64,000 nt of DNA from the NCBI RefSeq assembly GCF_009724245.1, contig NZ_WNNK01000007.1, positions 62,001 through 126,000 of the forward strand. Reading direction: 5' to 3'. Made by a program: the position numbers and the translations under genes. Below, piece after piece: positions 1-9,934 of this stretch (position 1 is its first letter; every line of letters starts with the position of its first letter). The notes beneath the pieces are model-generated. The model worked only from the letters and a program-made list of their open reading frames with translations. It did not search any database and was not told the DNA's origin. The DNA is from Pseudomonas spelaei (GTDB taxonomy: Bacteria > Pseudomonadota > Gammaproteobacteria > Pseudomonadales > Pseudomonadaceae).

Positions 1-365
1 TGCTGCTGGGTATCATCAGTTGGGCACCGAAGTGGCCTGACCAGGCCTGGCTGTGGGTGTTGAATAACCTGTTGCTGGTGACGCTGGTGGAAGAGGCGTT
101 GTTTCGTGGCTATATCCAGGGCGGCCTGAGCCGGCGTTTCAAACAGTTGCCCTACGGGGAAAACCTGGCGCTGCTATTGGCGTCCTTGCTGTTCGGCCTG
201 GTCCACCTGGGCGCAGGCTGGCAGTGGACGTTACTGGCAGGGATTGCTGGCGTCGGTTACGGGCTGGCCTATCGCTTTGGTGGCCTGGGTGCAGCGATTG
301 CCACGCACTTCGGCTTGAATCTGCTGCACTTTGCACTGTTTACCTACCCGATGTTGGCGGGCTAA
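1..365 (+). CDS. CPBP family intramembrane metalloprotease, C-terminal part
   Basis: The reading frame is open from the first bases, so the gene starts before the window and only about 120 C-terminal residues are present. They carry the three family motifs in order: EEALFRGY (the EExxxR glutamates and arginine), FGLVHL (FxxxH) and HFGLNLL (HxxxN). These form the metal site of CPBP/Rce1-type (ABI) proteases, which sit in the inner membrane. The residues between are hydrophobic, as expected for membrane helices. The natural substrate cannot be told from the sequence. The gene ends about 140 bases before the chemoreceptor gene, which has its own promoter. Confidence 0.85.
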   Translation, partial: LLGIISWAPKWPDQAWLWVLNNLLLVTLVEEALFRGYIQGGLSRRFKQLPYGENLALLLASLLFGLVHLGAGWQWTLLAGIAGVGYGLAYRFGGLGAAIATHFGLNLLHFALFTYPMLAG

Positions 366-449
366 TAACTGGCTTATCAAACCAGCACAGCCTGCGCCAG
401 CTCCGGATCTCAACGGTGTGAGGCTGTGCCGATTGTTGCAAAAATAAGT

Positions 450-476
450 TAAATAAAACCCCGTAACGGTCGACAA
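450..476 (+). promoter_or_regulatory. Candidate sigma-28 (FliA) promoter of the aer-like gene
   Basis: TAAA at 450-453 is followed after exactly 15 bases by GTCGACAA at 469-476. The FliA consensus is TAAA-N15-GCCGATAA, so the -35 is perfect and the -10 matches 6 of 8. It lies 30 bases before the chemoreceptor start, and chemoreceptor genes are common FliA targets. Inferred from sequence only. Confidence 0.6.
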
Positions 477-505
477 CCTGTCAAAGCCTTGCGGATTGAA
501 CCACC

Positions 506-2071
506 ATGCGTAATAACCAACCCGTTACCCAGCGTGAACGGACCTTCCCCGCGCAACAACGGTTGATCTCCACCACTGATGCCAAAGGTGTGATCACTTA
601 CTGTAACGACGCTTTTGTCGAAATCAGTGGGTTTTCCCACGACGAACTGATGCGCGCGCCGCACAATCTGGTTCGCCATCCGGACGTACCGGCGGCTGTG
701 TTCGCACACATGTGGTCCACGCTCAAACAAGGCTTGCCATGGATGGGCATCGTCAAGAACCGCTGCAAGAGCGGCGATCACTATTGGGTCAACGCCTATG
801 TGACGCCAGTCTTCGACGGCAATCAGGTAATCGGCTACGAGTCGGTGCGGGTCAAGCCCACCGCCGAGCAGATCCGCCGTGCCGAAGCGCTGTACCAACG
901 CATCAACCAGGGCAAGCCGGCCATTCCACGCCGTGACAAGTGGCTGCCGGTGCTGCAGGACTGGCTGCCGTTTATCCTGGTCAGCCAGTTGAGCTTCCTG
1001 ATTGGCGTGTGGCTTAACTCGCATTGGGGCTTTGCGCTGGCCGCGGCGCTTTCGGTGCCGCTGGGCCTTCTGGGGCTGACTTGGCAACAGCGTGGCCTCA
1101 AGCGCCTGCTGCGCCTGGCTGAACAGACCACTTCCGACCCGCTGATCGCGCAGATGTACACCGACAGTCGCGGCGCACAGGCGCGCCTGGAGATGTCGAT
1201 CCTGAGTCAGGAAGCCCGCCTGAAGACCTGTCTGACACGCTTGCAGGACACCGCCGAGCACCTCAACGAGCAAGCGCGGCAGTCCAATACCCTGGCGCAT
1301 AACAGCTCCACCGGCCTGGAACGCCAACGCGTGGAGACTGAGCAAGTGGCGACGGCGGTCAATCAGATGGCGGCAACGACCCAGGAAGTGGCCAGCCATG
1401 TGCAGCGCACGGCGGATGCCACCCAGGAAGCCAATCGCCTCACCGGTCGCGGTCGCGATATTGCCGGGGAAACCCGCGAGGCCATCCAGCGTCTGTCAGC
1501 GGCCGTCGGCGAAACCGGCGTGACTGTTACCCAACTGGCCAAGGACAGCGATGAAATCGGCGGCGTAGTCGACGTGATCAAGGGCATTGCCGACCAGACC
1601 AACCTGCTGGCCTTGAACGCGGCCATCGAAGCGGCCCGTGCCGGGGAGATGGGGCGTGGCTTTGCGGTGGTGGCCGATGAAGTGCGGCAACTGGCACAAC
1701 GCACTGCTGAGTCCACCGGGCAGATCCATGCACTGATCGCCAAGCTGCAGCAGACCGCTGGCGCGGCGGTGCAGACCATGGACGCCGGGCATCGTCAGGC
1801 GGAAGAAGGTGTGGCACGGGTGATGGAAGCGGATGCGGCGCTGGTGGGGATCAGTGAAGCGGTGGCCAATATCACCGACATGACCACACAGATCGCCGCC
1901 GCCACCGAAGAGCAAAGCGCCGGGGCCGAAGAGATCAGTCGCAATATCAGCACGATTGCGTTGTTGGCGGATCAAACGTCGGAACAAGCCCTGAACTCGG
2001 CGCAGTTGAGTGAAGAGCTGACGCATACGGCGAATACCCAGTATTCACTGGTGGAGCGGTTTAACCGATAA
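506..2071 (+). CDS. aer: PAS-containing methyl-accepting chemotaxis protein, Aer type
   Basis: This 521-residue protein is probably an energy-taxis receptor that senses redox or oxygen state through FAD and signals through CheW/CheA. An N-terminal PAS domain (about 15-120) has the Aer-like stretch [14 protein letters not shown] and HNLVRHPD. A hydrophobic hairpin (about 148-195) anchors it to the inner membrane without a periplasmic domain. The C-terminal half is a long coiled-coil signalling domain whose tip (about 362-400) contains [20 protein letters not shown] sigma-28-like promoter lies just upstream. The adjoining cbb3 oxidase genes fit a role in aerotaxis. A paralogue of identical length lies at 27490-29055. 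FAD binding is inferred from the family. Confidence 0.88.
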   Translation: MRNNQPVTQRERTFPAQQRLISTTDAKGVITYCNDAFVEISGFSHDELMRAPHNLVRHPDVPAAVFAHMWSTLKQGLPWMGIVKNRCKSGDHYWVNAYVTPVFDGNQVIGYESVRVKPTAEQIRRAEALYQRINQGKPAIPRRDKWLPVLQDWLPFILVSQLSFLIGVWLNSHWGFALAAALSVPLGLLGLTWQQRGLKRLLRLAEQTTSDPLIAQMYTDSRGAQARLEMSILSQEARLKTCLTRLQDTAEHLNEQARQSNTLAHNSSTGLERQRVETEQVATAVNQMAATTQEVASHVQRTADATQEANRLTGRGRDIAGETREAIQRLSAAVGETGVTVTQLAKDSDEIGGVVDVIKGIADQTNLLALNAAIEAARAGEMGRGFAVVADEVRQLAQRTAESTGQIHALIAKLQQTAGAAVQTMDAGHRQAEEGVARVMEADAALVGISEAVANITDMTTQIAAATEEQSAGAEEISRNISTIALLADQTSEQALNSAQLSEELTHTANTQYSLVERFNR

Positions 2072-2079
2072 ATCGCTTT

Positions 2080-2148
2080 CGCAGGCAAGCCAGCTCCCTC
2101 ATTTGGATTTGTGAACCCATTCAAAATGTGGGAGCTGGCTTGCCTGCG
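2080..2148. repeat. REPIN-like inverted repeat
   Basis: Arms CGCAGGCAAGCCAGCTCCC (2080-2098) and its exact reverse complement (2130-2148) flank a 31-base spacer. It is one of seven copies of this family in the window and lies between the convergent aer-like and hydrolase genes. Confidence 0.85.
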
Positions 2149-2156
2149 ATGAGGCC

Positions 2157-2849
2157 CTAGAGGCCAGCAAGGAATCCTGCCACCTTCACCGCCGCCGCCT
2201 CCAAATGCTGTTCATGACTAAACCCCGAAGCCTTCAACGGCTTCAAATCATGATCCCCTGCCACCAGCCACATCACTTCGATGCTCGGCGACAGCACATA
2301 CCCTTCCACCGCCGCCCGATGGCCCAGCGCATCCCGCTCGCCTTGAACAATCAACGTCGGCGTCTTCAATCCAGCCAGATGCTCCGTCCGTGGTTTTTCC
2401 GGCTTACCGACCGCATAAAACGGATACCCCAGGCAAACCAGACCATCCGCGCCCAACTCATCGGCCAGCAAACTGGCCATCCGCCCGCCCATGGACTTAC
2501 CACCAACAGCCAAACGCCCAGCGACATGACGTCGCACCTCGGCATAGACCTCGCGCCACGCCTCCAGCAGTTTCGGCGCAGGGTTCGGCGGGCGCTTGCC
2601 GCCATCCACACGGCGCTGGGCCATGTAGGGAAACTCGAAGCGCAACACGTTCACGCCATGCCCCGCAAGGCGTGCAGCCATGTCAGTCATGAAGCCCGAG
2701 TCCATCGGTGCGCCAGCACCATGAGCCAGGATCAACGTCACAGGCTCGCCCGGGAGGGCGCCTGACGCGACCTCCCAAATCCAGCCGCGTTCCCGCACAC
2801 ACTGCACCCATTGATCCCCGTCAATACTGGCCTTGTGCTCTTTGCCCAT
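2157..2849 (-). CDS. Alpha/beta hydrolase of the KANL3/Tex30 type
   Basis: The 230-residue product has an alpha/beta-hydrolase layout: an [10 protein letters not shown] oxyanion-hole region early on, the nucleophile elbow [10 protein letters not shown] (GxSxGG, serine nucleophile), a later acidic strand VQGERDALG and a C-terminal GDHDLKPL with the likely catalytic histidine. The start is placed at ATG 2849 (MGKEHKAS); a longer reading to 2936 would run across the ccoN promoter region and begins with residues unlike the family. The substrate is unknown. The first codons contain the Anr box that probably drives ccoN on the opposite strand. Confidence 0.8.
   Translation of the reverse strand: MGKEHKASIDGDQWVQCVRERGWIWEVASGALPGEPVTLILAHGAGAPMDSGFMTDMAARLAGHGVNVLRFEFPYMAQRRVDGGKRPPNPAPKLLEAWREVYAEVRRHVAGRLAVGGKSMGGRMASLLADELGADGLVCLGYPFYAVGKPEKPRTEHLAGLKTPTLIVQGERDALGHRAAVEGYVLSPSIEVMWLVAGDHDLKPLKASGFSHEQHLEAAAVKVAGFLAGL
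2811..2824 (+). promoter_or_regulatory. Anr box of the first ccoNOQP cluster
   Basis: TTGATCCCCGTCAA matches the Anr/FNR consensus TTGAT-N4-ATCAA at 9 of 10 positions (on the other strand TTGAC-N4-ATCAA). A weak -10 CATGCT lies at 2847-2852, giving a start near 2859 and a box centre at -41.5, the class II spacing. The box lies inside the beginning of the divergent hydrolase gene. A constitutive alternative promoter, TTGCCT (2852-2857)-N16-TATAAC (2874-2879), is also visible. Confidence 0.65.
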
Positions 2850-2928
2850 GCTTGCCTCGCTTTTTAGTCTGCCTATAACTCCAGCCCAAGTGCCGCATTG
2901 GCTTGGGTTGAACCGTGGATGGGGAACC

Positions 2929-4353
2929 ATGAACACTACTTTAAGTACCGCCTATAACTACAAGGTGGTCCGCCAATTCGCCATTATGACGGTGGTGTGG
3001 GGCATCGTCGGCATGGGGCTCGGGGTTTTTCTCGCTGCCCAGTTGGTATGGCCCGAACTCAACTTCAACCTGCCTTGGACCAGTTTCGGTCGCCTGCGTC
3101 CGCTGCACACCAACGCGGTGATCTTTGCCTTCGGCGGCTGCGCACTGTTTGCCAGCTCCTTCTACTCAGTGCAACGCACCTGCCAGACTCAACTGTTCGC
3201 GCCGAAGATCGCCCAGTTCTGCTTCTGGGGCTGGCAGTTGGTCATTGTCCTGGCTGCGATCACCTTGCCGCTGGGCTACACCAGCTCCAAGGAATACGCC
3301 GAGCTGGAATGGCCCATCGACATCCTGATCACCATTGTCTGGGTCGCCTATGCCATCGTGTTTTTCGGCACGGTGATGAAGCGCAACACCAAGCACATCT
3401 ACGTCGGTAACTGGTTCTTCGGTGCGTTCATCATCACCGTGGCCATCCTGCACATCGTCAACAACCTGGAAATCCCGGTCAGCCTGACCAAGTCCTACTC
3501 CCTGTACGGCGGTGCGACAGATGCCATGGTGCAGTGGTGGTATGGCCACAACGCCGTAGGTTTCTTCCTCACCGCAGGCTTCCTGGGGATGATGTACTAC
3601 TTCGTGCCGAAACAGGCCGAACGCCCGGTGTATTCCTATCGTTTGTCCATCGTGCACTTCTGGGCACTGATCACTTTGTATATCTGGGCGGGTCCCCACC
3701 ACCTGCACTACACCGCGCTGCCGGATTGGGCACAGTCGCTGGGCATGGTGATGTCCCTGGTGCTGCTGGCGCCAAGCTGGGGCGGCATGATCAACGGGAT
3801 GATGACCCTCTCGGGCGCCTGGCATAAGTTGCGCAGCGACCCGATCCTGCGCTTCCTGGTGGTGTCCCTGGCGTTCTACGGCATGTCGACCTTCGAAGGC
3901 CCGATGATGGCCATCAAGACCGTCAACGCCCTCTCCCACTACACCGACTGGACCATCGGCCACGTCCACGCCGGCGCCCTCGGCTGGGTGGCGATGATCT
4001 CCATCGGCGCGCTGTACCACATGATCCCGAAGATCTTCGGCCGCGAGCAGATGTACAGCCTCGGCCTGATCAACGCGCACTTCTGGCTCGCCACCATCGG
4101 CACTGTGCTGTACATCGCCTCGATGTGGGTCAACGGAATCGCCCAGGGCCTGATGTGGCGTGCGATCAACGAAGACGGCACCTTGACCTACTCCTTCGTC
4201 GAAACCCTGGTGGCCAGCCACCCAGGCTTCATCGTGCGCTTGGTGGGCGGTGCGATCTTCCTCAGCGGCATGTTCCTGATGGCTTACAACACTTGGCGCA
4301 CCGTGCGTTCGGCGCAACCGGCCGAAGCCACCACTGCCGCGCAGATGGCCTGA
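2929..4353 (+). CDS. ccoN: cbb3-type cytochrome c oxidase subunit I, first copy
   Basis: This is the catalytic haem-copper subunit (474 residues), reducing oxygen to water at high affinity in the inner membrane. It is almost wholly transmembrane and carries the conserved [24 protein letters not shown] and [10 protein letters not shown] stretches that supply haem and CuB histidines. The start is ATG 2929 ([12 protein letters not shown]), matching the second copy's [13 protein letters not shown]. It heads ccoN-O-Q-P. By position this cluster corresponds to the one called cco2 in P. aeruginosa, known there to be Anr-dependent, and an Anr box is present here. The second copy at 6593-8035 is very similar. 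Confidence 0.97.
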   Translation: MNTTLSTAYNYKVVRQFAIMTVVWGIVGMGLGVFLAAQLVWPELNFNLPWTSFGRLRPLHTNAVIFAFGGCALFASSFYSVQRTCQTQLFAPKIAQFCFWGWQLVIVLAAITLPLGYTSSKEYAELEWPIDILITIVWVAYAIVFFGTVMKRNTKHIYVGNWFFGAFIITVAILHIVNNLEIPVSLTKSYSLYGGATDAMVQWWYGHNAVGFFLTAGFLGMMYYFVPKQAERPVYSYRLSIVHFWALITLYIWAGPHHLHYTALPDWAQSLGMVMSLVLLAPSWGGMINGMMTLSGAWHKLRSDPILRFLVVSLAFYGMSTFEGPMMAIKTVNALSHYTDWTIGHVHAGALGWVAMISIGALYHMIPKIFGREQMYSLGLINAHFWLATIGTVLYIASMWVNGIAQGLMWRAINEDGTLTYSFVETLVASHPGFIVRLVGGAIFLSGMFLMAYNTWRTVRSAQPAEATTAAQMA

Positions 4354-4363
4354 GGAGTCGATG

Positions 4364-4972
4364 ATGAAACACGAAACCATTGAAAAGAACGTCGGCCTGC
4401 TGATGCTGCTGATGGTGCTCGCCGTGAGCATCGGCGGCCTGACCCAAATCGTCCCGCTGTTCTTCCAGGACGTGACCAACAAACCGGTGGAGGGCATGAA
4501 GCCCTACACCGCGCTGCAACTGGAAGGCCGCGACATTTACATCCGCGAAGGCTGCGTACAGTGCCACTCGCAAATGATTCGGCCGTTCCGCGCCGAGACC
4601 GAGCGCTACGGCCACTACTCGGTCGCCGGTGAAAGCGTGTGGGATCACCCGTTCCTGTGGGGCTCCAAGCGTACCGGGCCGGACCTGGCTCGCGTGGGGG
4701 CGCGCTACTCGGACGACTGGCACCGTGCGCACCTGTACAACCCGCGCAACGTGGTACCGGAGTCGAAAATGCCGGCTTATCCATGGCTGGTCACCGCCCA
4801 GGTCGACAGCAGCCACACCGCAACCAAGTTGAACGTGATGCGCACCCTCGGCGTGCCGTACACCGACGACGACATCAACGGCGCAGTGGCCACCCTCAAG
4901 GGCAAGACCGAGATGGACGCGCTGGTCGCCTACCTGCAAGTGCTCGGCACTGCCATCAAGAGCAAGAGGTGA
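4364..4972 (+). CDS. ccoO: cbb3-type cytochrome c oxidase subunit II, first copy
   Basis: Membrane-anchored monohaem cytochrome c of about 202 residues that passes electrons from CcoP to the CcoN active site. An N-terminal transmembrane helix (about 10-32) is followed by a periplasmic domain with the haem motif CVQCH near residue 64 and downstream methionine ligand candidates (ESKMPAYPW). GAGGAG at 4352-4357 is best spaced for ATG 4364; an in-frame ATG lies at 4361. It follows ccoN by about 10 bases and precedes ccoQ by 3 bases. Confidence 0.96.
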   Translation: MKHETIEKNVGLLMLLMVLAVSIGGLTQIVPLFFQDVTNKPVEGMKPYTALQLEGRDIYIREGCVQCHSQMIRPFRAETERYGHYSVAGESVWDHPFLWGSKRTGPDLARVGARYSDDWHRAHLYNPRNVVPESKMPAYPWLVTAQVDSSHTATKLNVMRTLGVPYTDDDINGAVATLKGKTEMDALVAYLQVLGTAIKSKR

Positions 4973-4975
4973 GCC

Positions 4976-5176
4976 ATGGGATTTGAATTCGATGCAGGCA
5001 CCATCCGTGGCCTGGGCACGCTGGTCGTGGCCATCGCCTTTATCGGCCTGTCGCTCTGGGTGTTCAACAACCGGCGTAACGCGGAGTTCGAGCAGGCACG
5101 CCTGCTGCCGTTTGCCGATGAACCCCTTCCATCCGACGCTCAAGAAGAGCCTGCAACAAGGAGCATTCGGCCATGA
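4976..5176 (+). CDS. ccoQ: cbb3-type oxidase small subunit CcoQ, first copy
   Basis: 66-residue protein with one transmembrane helix (about 10-31, [19 protein letters not shown]) followed by a charged tail containing LLPFADE, as in CcoQ/FixQ proteins. These stabilise the oxidase complex and are not catalytic. It starts 3 bases after ccoO and its stop overlaps the ccoP start by 4 bases, indicating translational coupling. Confidence 0.92.
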   Translation: MGFEFDAGTIRGLGTLVVAIAFIGLSLWVFNNRRNAEFEQARLLPFADEPLPSDAQEEPATRSIRP

Positions 5177-6120
5177 CCACCTTTTGGAGTACATGGATCT
5201 GTGTACTGACCCTCGGCAGCCTGATCGGCCTGACCTGGCTGTTGGTCGGCACCCGCAAGGGCGAAACCAAGGGCAGCGTCGACCAGACCATGGGCCACGC
5301 GTTCGACGGGATCGAGGAGTACGACAACCCGCTGCCGCAATGGTGGTTCATGCTGTTCGCCGGGACCCTGGTGTTTGCCGTCGGCTACCTGATCCTCTAC
5401 CCGGGCCTGGGCAACTGGAAGGGCGTGTTGCCGGGCTATGAAGACGGCTGGACCCAGACCAAGGAATGGGACAAGGAAATGGCCAGGGCCGACGCCAGGT
5501 TCGGGCCGATCTTCGCCAAATTCTCGGCCATGCCTGTAGAGGACGTCGCGAAAGACCCGCAAGCGCTGAAAATGGGCGGTCGCTTGTTCGCGTCCAACTG
5601 CGCGGTGTGCCATGGCTCGGATGCCAAGGGCGCCTATGGCTTCCCGAACCTGGCAGACAACCTCTGGCGCTGGGGCGGTTCGGCAGAAGCCATCAAGGCG
5701 ACGATCATGAACGGCCGCCATGCAGCCATGCCGGCCTGGGGCGAAGTGCTGGGTGAGGACGGCGTGAAAAACGTCGCCGCCTATGTGCGCCACGACCTGG
5801 CCAAATTGCCGCTGCCGGCTGACAGCACCGCCGATGTGGCGGCTGGCCAAACGGCGTTCAGTGCCACATGCGTGGCCTGTCACGGACCGGATGGCCACGG
5901 CGTCGAAGCCATGGGCGCGCCGAACCTGACGCAGCCGAGCGGCTTTATCTACGGCACCAGCCTGGCGCAGTTGCAGCAGACCATCCGCCACGGTCGTCAG
6001 GGCCAAATGCCGGCGCAGGACGTGTTGCAAGGCAATGACAAGGTGCATTTGCTCGCAGCCTACGTCTACAGCCTGTCCCATAACGCCGACAGTGCAACGC
6101 CTGAAAGCCAGGCCCAGTAA
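5173..6120 (+). CDS. ccoP: cbb3-type cytochrome c oxidase subunit III, first copy
   Basis: Dihaem cytochrome c of 315 residues that accepts electrons from soluble cytochromes and hands them to CcoO. There is an N-terminal helix, the [15 protein letters not shown] motif typical of CcoP, a second membrane helix, then two cytochrome domains with CAVCH (about residue 145) and CVACH (about 233). Last gene of its cluster, followed by a strong terminator. It lacks the short insertion ([12 protein letters not shown]) present in the second copy. Confidence 0.97.
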   Translation: MTTFWSTWICVLTLGSLIGLTWLLVGTRKGETKGSVDQTMGHAFDGIEEYDNPLPQWWFMLFAGTLVFAVGYLILYPGLGNWKGVLPGYEDGWTQTKEWDKEMARADARFGPIFAKFSAMPVEDVAKDPQALKMGGRLFASNCAVCHGSDAKGAYGFPNLADNLWRWGGSAEAIKATIMNGRHAAMPAWGEVLGEDGVKNVAAYVRHDLAKLPLPADSTADVAAGQTAFSATCVACHGPDGHGVEAMGAPNLTQPSGFIYGTSLAQLQQTIRHGRQGQMPAQDVLQGNDKVHLLAAYVYSLSHNADSATPESQAQ

Positions 6121-6137
6121 TCCTGCCCTACCAAAAA

Positions 6138-6166
6138 GCCGCGCCTGATTCAGGTGCGGCTTTTTT
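6138..6166 (+). terminator. Rho-independent terminator after first ccoP
   Basis: Hairpin GCCGCGCCTGA/TCAGGTGCGGC with one mismatch, followed by six T residues (6161-6166). It separates the two cco clusters. Confidence 0.88.
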
Positions 6167-6592
6167 GCGACCCATTGTCGCACCCTCCTTATTGCTGACT
6201 TTCCCCTCCTGCCATTCGGGTCTACGCTTGTTCCCACAGTGGACTGGCATTGGCCGGTCGACGGCCGACTTGCACTCGATGGGTTGAACATTTCTGCTCG
6301 ATGACAGGCGCAAAGGCTGGCAGTGACCGGCTGTCGTGCCACTACCCCGTCGTCACCCGGGCCGCTTGTTTACACACACCAAGTTACAAGTACCTTCGAC
6401 CCTTCAAATTTCCTGTCCAACTCGTCAGCTTTTCATATTGGATTTTGTCCTTACGCCAAACATGGAAAGGGCGCAGAATCTGGTTCGGAACGCATTGACG
6501 CAGGTCACCTTGCGTTGCAATGGAATCCTGCTTTCTCCATACTTGCGACCGATTTTTACCCTATAAAAAAACCTAAACCGTGGAACCTTAGA
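6167..6592 (+). promoter_or_regulatory. Upstream region of the second ccoN with a possible Anr-like site
   Basis: This 426-base stretch holds no convincing gene; a frame open from 6323 lacks coding character before the ccoN start. TTGACGCAGGTCAC at 6495-6508 contains the exact inverted repeat TGAC-N4-GTCA, resembling a weak Anr/FNR site (7 of 10) about 90 bases before ccoN. No well-placed -10 was found relative to it, so its role is uncertain. Confidence 0.4.
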
Positions 6593-8035
6593 ATGAGCAC
6601 AGCAATCAGTCCGACTGCTTATAACTATAAGGTAGTCCGCCAGTTCGCCATCATGACGGTGGTCTGGGGGATCCTTGGCATGGGGCTCGGCGTCTTCATC
6701 GCCTCGCAACTGGTTTGGCCAGAGTTGAATTTTGGCCTGCCATGGACGACGTTTGGACGCCTGCGCCCACTGCACACCAACCTGGTGATCTTCGCCTTCG
6801 GTGGATGTGCATTGTTTGCCACTTCTTACTACGTCGTGCAGCGAACCTGCCAGACCCGACTGATTTCAGACTCACTGGCAGCCTTTACCTTCTGGGGCTG
6901 GCAAGCAGTCATCATCGGCGCAATCATCACCCTCCCGCTGGGTTACACCACCACCAAGGAATACGCCGAGCTGGAATGGCCTATCGCCATTTTGCTGGCA
7001 ATTGTCTGGGTTACTTACGCGGCGGTGTTCTTCGGCACGATCGTCAAGCGCAAGACCAAGCACATCTATGTGGGTAACTGGTTCTACGGCGCCTTCATCG
7101 TCGTGACGGCGATGCTGCACATCGTCAACCACGCCTCGCTGCCGGTGAGTTTCTTCAAGTCCTACTCGGCCTACGCCGGTGCGACTGACGCGATGATCCA
7201 ATGGTGGTACGGCCACAACGCCGTAGGTTTCTTCCTTACCACCGGCTTCCTGGGGATGATGTATTACTTCGTGCCGAAACAGGCCGAGCGTCCGATCTAC
7301 TCCTATCGCCTGTCCATCGTGCACTTCTGGGCGCTGATCACCCTGTACATCTGGGCAGGTCCCCACCACTTGCACTACACCGCCCTGCCGGACTGGGCGC
7401 AGTCCCTCGGCATGGCGATGTCGATCATCCTGCTGGCACCAAGCTGGGGCGGCATGATCAACGGCATGATGACCCTGTCGGGCGCCTGGCATAAGTTGCG
7501 CACCGACCCGATCCTGCGCTTCCTGGTGGTTTCCCTGGCGTTCTACGGTATGTCGACCTTCGAAGGCCCGATGATGGCCATCAAGACCGTCAACTCGCTT
7601 TCCCACTACACCGACTGGACCATCGGCCACGTACACGCCGGCGCCCTCGGTTGGGTGGCGATGATCTCCATCGGTGCGCTGTACCACATGATTCCGAAAC
7701 TGTTCGGACGCGCGCAGATGCACAGTGTCGCGCTGATCAACACCCACTTCTGGCTCGCCACCATCGGCACCGTGCTCTACATCGCCTCGATGTGGGTCAA
7801 CGGCATCACCCAAGGCCTGATGTGGCGTGCAATCAACGATGACGGCACGCTCACCTACTCCTTTGTCGAAGCACTGCAAGCCAGCCATCCGGGCTACATC
7901 GTGCGCGCCATCGGTGGTGCGTTCTTTGCCAGCGGCATGCTGTTCATGGCCTACAACGTGTGGCGCACCGTTCGCGCCTCGAACCCGGCTGAAGCTGAAG
8001 CCGCCGCTCAGATCGCTGTAGTGGGAGCTCACTGA
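6593..8035 (+). CDS. ccoN: cbb3-type cytochrome c oxidase subunit I, second copy
   Basis: Catalytic subunit of the second oxidase (480 residues), nearly identical through the membrane core to the first copy and with the same histidine-bearing stretches ([28 protein letters not shown]). The start is ATG 6593 ([11 protein letters not shown]). Differences cluster at the N-terminus, in a loop around [15 protein letters not shown] and at the C-terminus. By position next to ccoG this matches the cluster called cco1 in P. aeruginosa, used there more constitutively. Its TGA overlaps the ccoO ATG by one base. Confidence 0.97.
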   Translation: MSTAISPTAYNYKVVRQFAIMTVVWGILGMGLGVFIASQLVWPELNFGLPWTTFGRLRPLHTNLVIFAFGGCALFATSYYVVQRTCQTRLISDSLAAFTFWGWQAVIIGAIITLPLGYTTTKEYAELEWPIAILLAIVWVTYAAVFFGTIVKRKTKHIYVGNWFYGAFIVVTAMLHIVNHASLPVSFFKSYSAYAGATDAMIQWWYGHNAVGFFLTTGFLGMMYYFVPKQAERPIYSYRLSIVHFWALITLYIWAGPHHLHYTALPDWAQSLGMAMSIILLAPSWGGMINGMMTLSGAWHKLRTDPILRFLVVSLAFYGMSTFEGPMMAIKTVNSLSHYTDWTIGHVHAGALGWVAMISIGALYHMIPKLFGRAQMHSVALINTHFWLATIGTVLYIASMWVNGITQGLMWRAINDDGTLTYSFVEALQASHPGYIVRAIGGAFFASGMLFMAYNVWRTVRASNPAEAEAAAQIAVVGAH

Positions 8036-8643
8036 TGAAGCATGAAGTAGTCGAGAAGAATATTGGCCTGCTGGCCTTCTTCATGGTCATCGCCGTGAGT
8101 ATCGGCGGCCTGACTCAGATCGTCCCGCTGTTTTTCCAGGACGTGACCAACAAGCCGGTGGAAGGCATGAAGCCGCGCACCGCCCTTGAACTGGAAGGCC
8201 GCGACGTCTACATCGCCAACGGTTGTGTTGGCTGCCATTCACAGATGATCCGTCCGTTCCGCGCTGAAACCGAACGCTACGGCCACTACTCGGTCGCCGG
8301 TGAAAGTGTGTGGGATCACCCGTTCCTGTGGGGTTCCAAGCGTACCGGTCCGGACCTGGCCCGTGTGGGCGGTCGTTACTCCGATGACTGGCAGCGTGCG
8401 CACTTGTACAACCCGCGCAACGTGGTGCCGGAGTCGAAAATGCCGGCATACCCGTTCCTCGTGGAAAACAAGCTCGACGGCAAGGACACCGCGAAGAAGA
8501 TGGAAGTCTTGCGCACCCTGGGCGTGCCTTACACCGACGAAGACATCGCCGGGGCCAAGGATGCCGTGAAGGGCAAGACCGAAATGGACGCACTGGTGGC
8601 CTATCTGCAAGGCCTGGGCACCATCATCAAAAGCAAACGGTGA
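8035..8643 (+). CDS. ccoO: cbb3-type cytochrome c oxidase subunit II, second copy
   Basis: Monohaem subunit (202 residues): one N-terminal membrane helix then a periplasmic domain with haem motif CVGCHSQ (CVQCHSQ in the first copy). The start ATG overlaps the ccoN stop (ATGA), so translation is probably coupled. The C-terminal part ([13 protein letters not shown]) differs from the first copy, which may reflect pairing with its own CcoP. Confidence 0.96.
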   Translation: MKHEVVEKNIGLLAFFMVIAVSIGGLTQIVPLFFQDVTNKPVEGMKPRTALELEGRDVYIANGCVGCHSQMIRPFRAETERYGHYSVAGESVWDHPFLWGSKRTGPDLARVGGRYSDDWQRAHLYNPRNVVPESKMPAYPFLVENKLDGKDTAKKMEVLRTLGVPYTDEDIAGAKDAVKGKTEMDALVAYLQGLGTIIKSKR

Positions 8644-8649
8644 TTCTTC

Positions 8650-8835
8650 ATGGATATCGGGATGATTCGAGGCCTGGGCACCGTTGTCGTGATGGTGGCC
8701 TTTATCGGTCTGGCGCTGTGGGTGTTCAGCCCCAAGCGCAAGTCGGAGTTTGAAGACGCGACCTTGCTGCCCTTTGCGGATGATCCCGAAGCCATCAAGC
8801 ACGTCGAGCAAGCTTCTAGGAGTAACAAAGAATGA
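8650..8835 (+). CDS. ccoQ: cbb3-type oxidase small subunit CcoQ, second copy
   Basis: 61-residue single-helix protein (helix about 7-26, [19 protein letters not shown]) with the LLPFADD segment shared with the first CcoQ. It lies 6 bases after ccoO and overlaps ccoP by 4 bases. It probably stabilises the second cbb3 complex. Confidence 0.92.
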   Translation: MDIGMIRGLGTVVVMVAFIGLALWVFSPKRKSEFEDATLLPFADDPEAIKHVEQASRSNKE

Positions 8836-9809
8836 CTACGTTCTGGAGTCTGTACGTCACAGTCCTCAGCCTGGGTACCATTTTCGCCCTGACCTGGCTG
8901 TTGCTGTCGACCCGTAAGGGCCAGCGCGCCGAGCAAACGGACGAGACCGTTGGCCACTCGTTCGACGGGATCGAGGAATACGACAACCCGCTGCCGAAAT
9001 GGTGGTTCATGCTGTTTGTCGGCACCATCATCTTCGCCTTGGGTTACCTGGCGCTGTACCCAGGCCTGGGCAACTGGAAAGGCCTGTTGCCGGGCTATGC
9101 CTACCTCGACAACGACAAACAAACCCCCTTCGCCAACGGCCAGACCGGCTGGACCGGCGTACACGAGTGGGAAAAGGAAATGGCCAGGTCGGACGCCAAG
9201 TTCGGGCCGATCTTCGCCAAGTTCGCATCAATGCCCATCGAAGAAGTGGCTAAAGACCCACAAGCCTTGAAGATGGGTGGCCGCCTGTTCGCCTCCAACT
9301 GCTCGGTGTGTCACGGCTCCGACGCCAAGGGCGCCTACGGATTCCCCAACCTGACCGACGCCGACTGGCGCTGGGGCGGCGAGCCGGCCACCATCAAGGA
9401 AACCATCATGAAAGGCCGCCACGCGGTGATGCCGGCCTGGGCCGACGTCATTGGCGAGCAAGGCGTGGCCGATGTGGCCGGTTTTGTGGTGAGCAACCTC
9501 GATGGCCGCAAACTGCCTGAAGGCGCCAAGGCGGATGTGGCCAACGGCGAGAAACTCTTCGCCGCCAACTGCGTGGCCTGCCACGGCCCGGCCGGTAAAG
9601 GTACGCCAGCGATGGGCGCACCTGACCTGACTCATCCGGGCGCGTTCATCTACGGTTCGAGCTTCGCCCAACTGCAGCAGACCATCCGTTACGGCCGTCA
9701 GGGCCAGATGCCTGCGCAGGAGCAGTTGCAAGGTAATGACAAGGTGCACTTGCTGGCGGCGTATGTTTACAGCCTGTCCCATGGGGACAAGCCGGCTGAC
9801 GCCAAGTAG
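8832..9809 (+). CDS. ccoP: cbb3-type cytochrome c oxidase subunit III, second copy
   Basis: Dihaem cytochrome c (325 residues) with the CcoP motif [15 protein letters not shown], two membrane helices and haem motifs CSVCH (about residue 156) and CVACH (about 246). Relative to the first copy it has an insertion of roughly ten residues ([16 protein letters not shown]) just after the second helix. It is followed by a strong terminator and then a toxin-antitoxin pair. Confidence 0.97.
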   Translation: MTTFWSLYVTVLSLGTIFALTWLLLSTRKGQRAEQTDETVGHSFDGIEEYDNPLPKWWFMLFVGTIIFALGYLALYPGLGNWKGLLPGYAYLDNDKQTPFANGQTGWTGVHEWEKEMARSDAKFGPIFAKFASMPIEEVAKDPQALKMGGRLFASNCSVCHGSDAKGAYGFPNLTDADWRWGGEPATIKETIMKGRHAVMPAWADVIGEQGVADVAGFVVSNLDGRKLPEGAKADVANGEKLFAANCVACHGPAGKGTPAMGAPDLTHPGAFIYGSSFAQLQQTIRYGRQGQMPAQEQLQGNDKVHLLAAYVYSLSHGDKPADAK

Positions 9810-9820
9810 GACCTCAGCAA

Positions 9821-9862
9821 CAACAAAGCCCCGTACAGCGAAAGCTGGCGGGGCTTTGTTGT
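9821..9862 (+). terminator. Terminator after second ccoP
   Basis: AACAAAGCCCCG and CGGGGCTTTGTT form a 12-bp stem around a loop that itself contains a short AGC/GCT pairing. The ascending arm ends in TTTGTTGTTT. Confidence 0.85.
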
Positions 9863-9891
9863 TTCTGAGGCTTGTGGCTTGCCAGCGCAGC

Positions 9892-9907
9892 GTAGTAACG
9901 TAACTAC
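9892..9907. promoter_or_regulatory. Candidate toxin-antitoxin operator
   Basis: GTAGTAACGTAACTAC is a 16-base imperfect palindrome (one mismatched symmetric pair around ACGT) 27 bases before the antitoxin start. Phd/YefM-type modules autoregulate by binding such palindromes; assignment is by position only. Confidence 0.45.
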
Positions 9908-9921
9908 ATTCATCCTGACCA

Positions 9922-9933
9922 GGGGGCGCCCCC
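9922..9933 (+). promoter_or_regulatory. Perfect palindrome over the antitoxin ribosome-binding site
   Basis: GGGGGCGCCCCC is a perfect 12-base palindrome one base before ATG 9935, and its left half is the only Shine-Dalgarno-like sequence. In RNA it could pair within itself or between molecules and hide the site. Confidence 0.5.
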
Positions 9934-9934
9934 C

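Noticed and set aside
6323..6592. N-terminal extension of the second CcoN
   Set aside because: The extra 90 residues lack a membrane pattern and have no counterpart in the first copy; ATG 6593 aligns with it.
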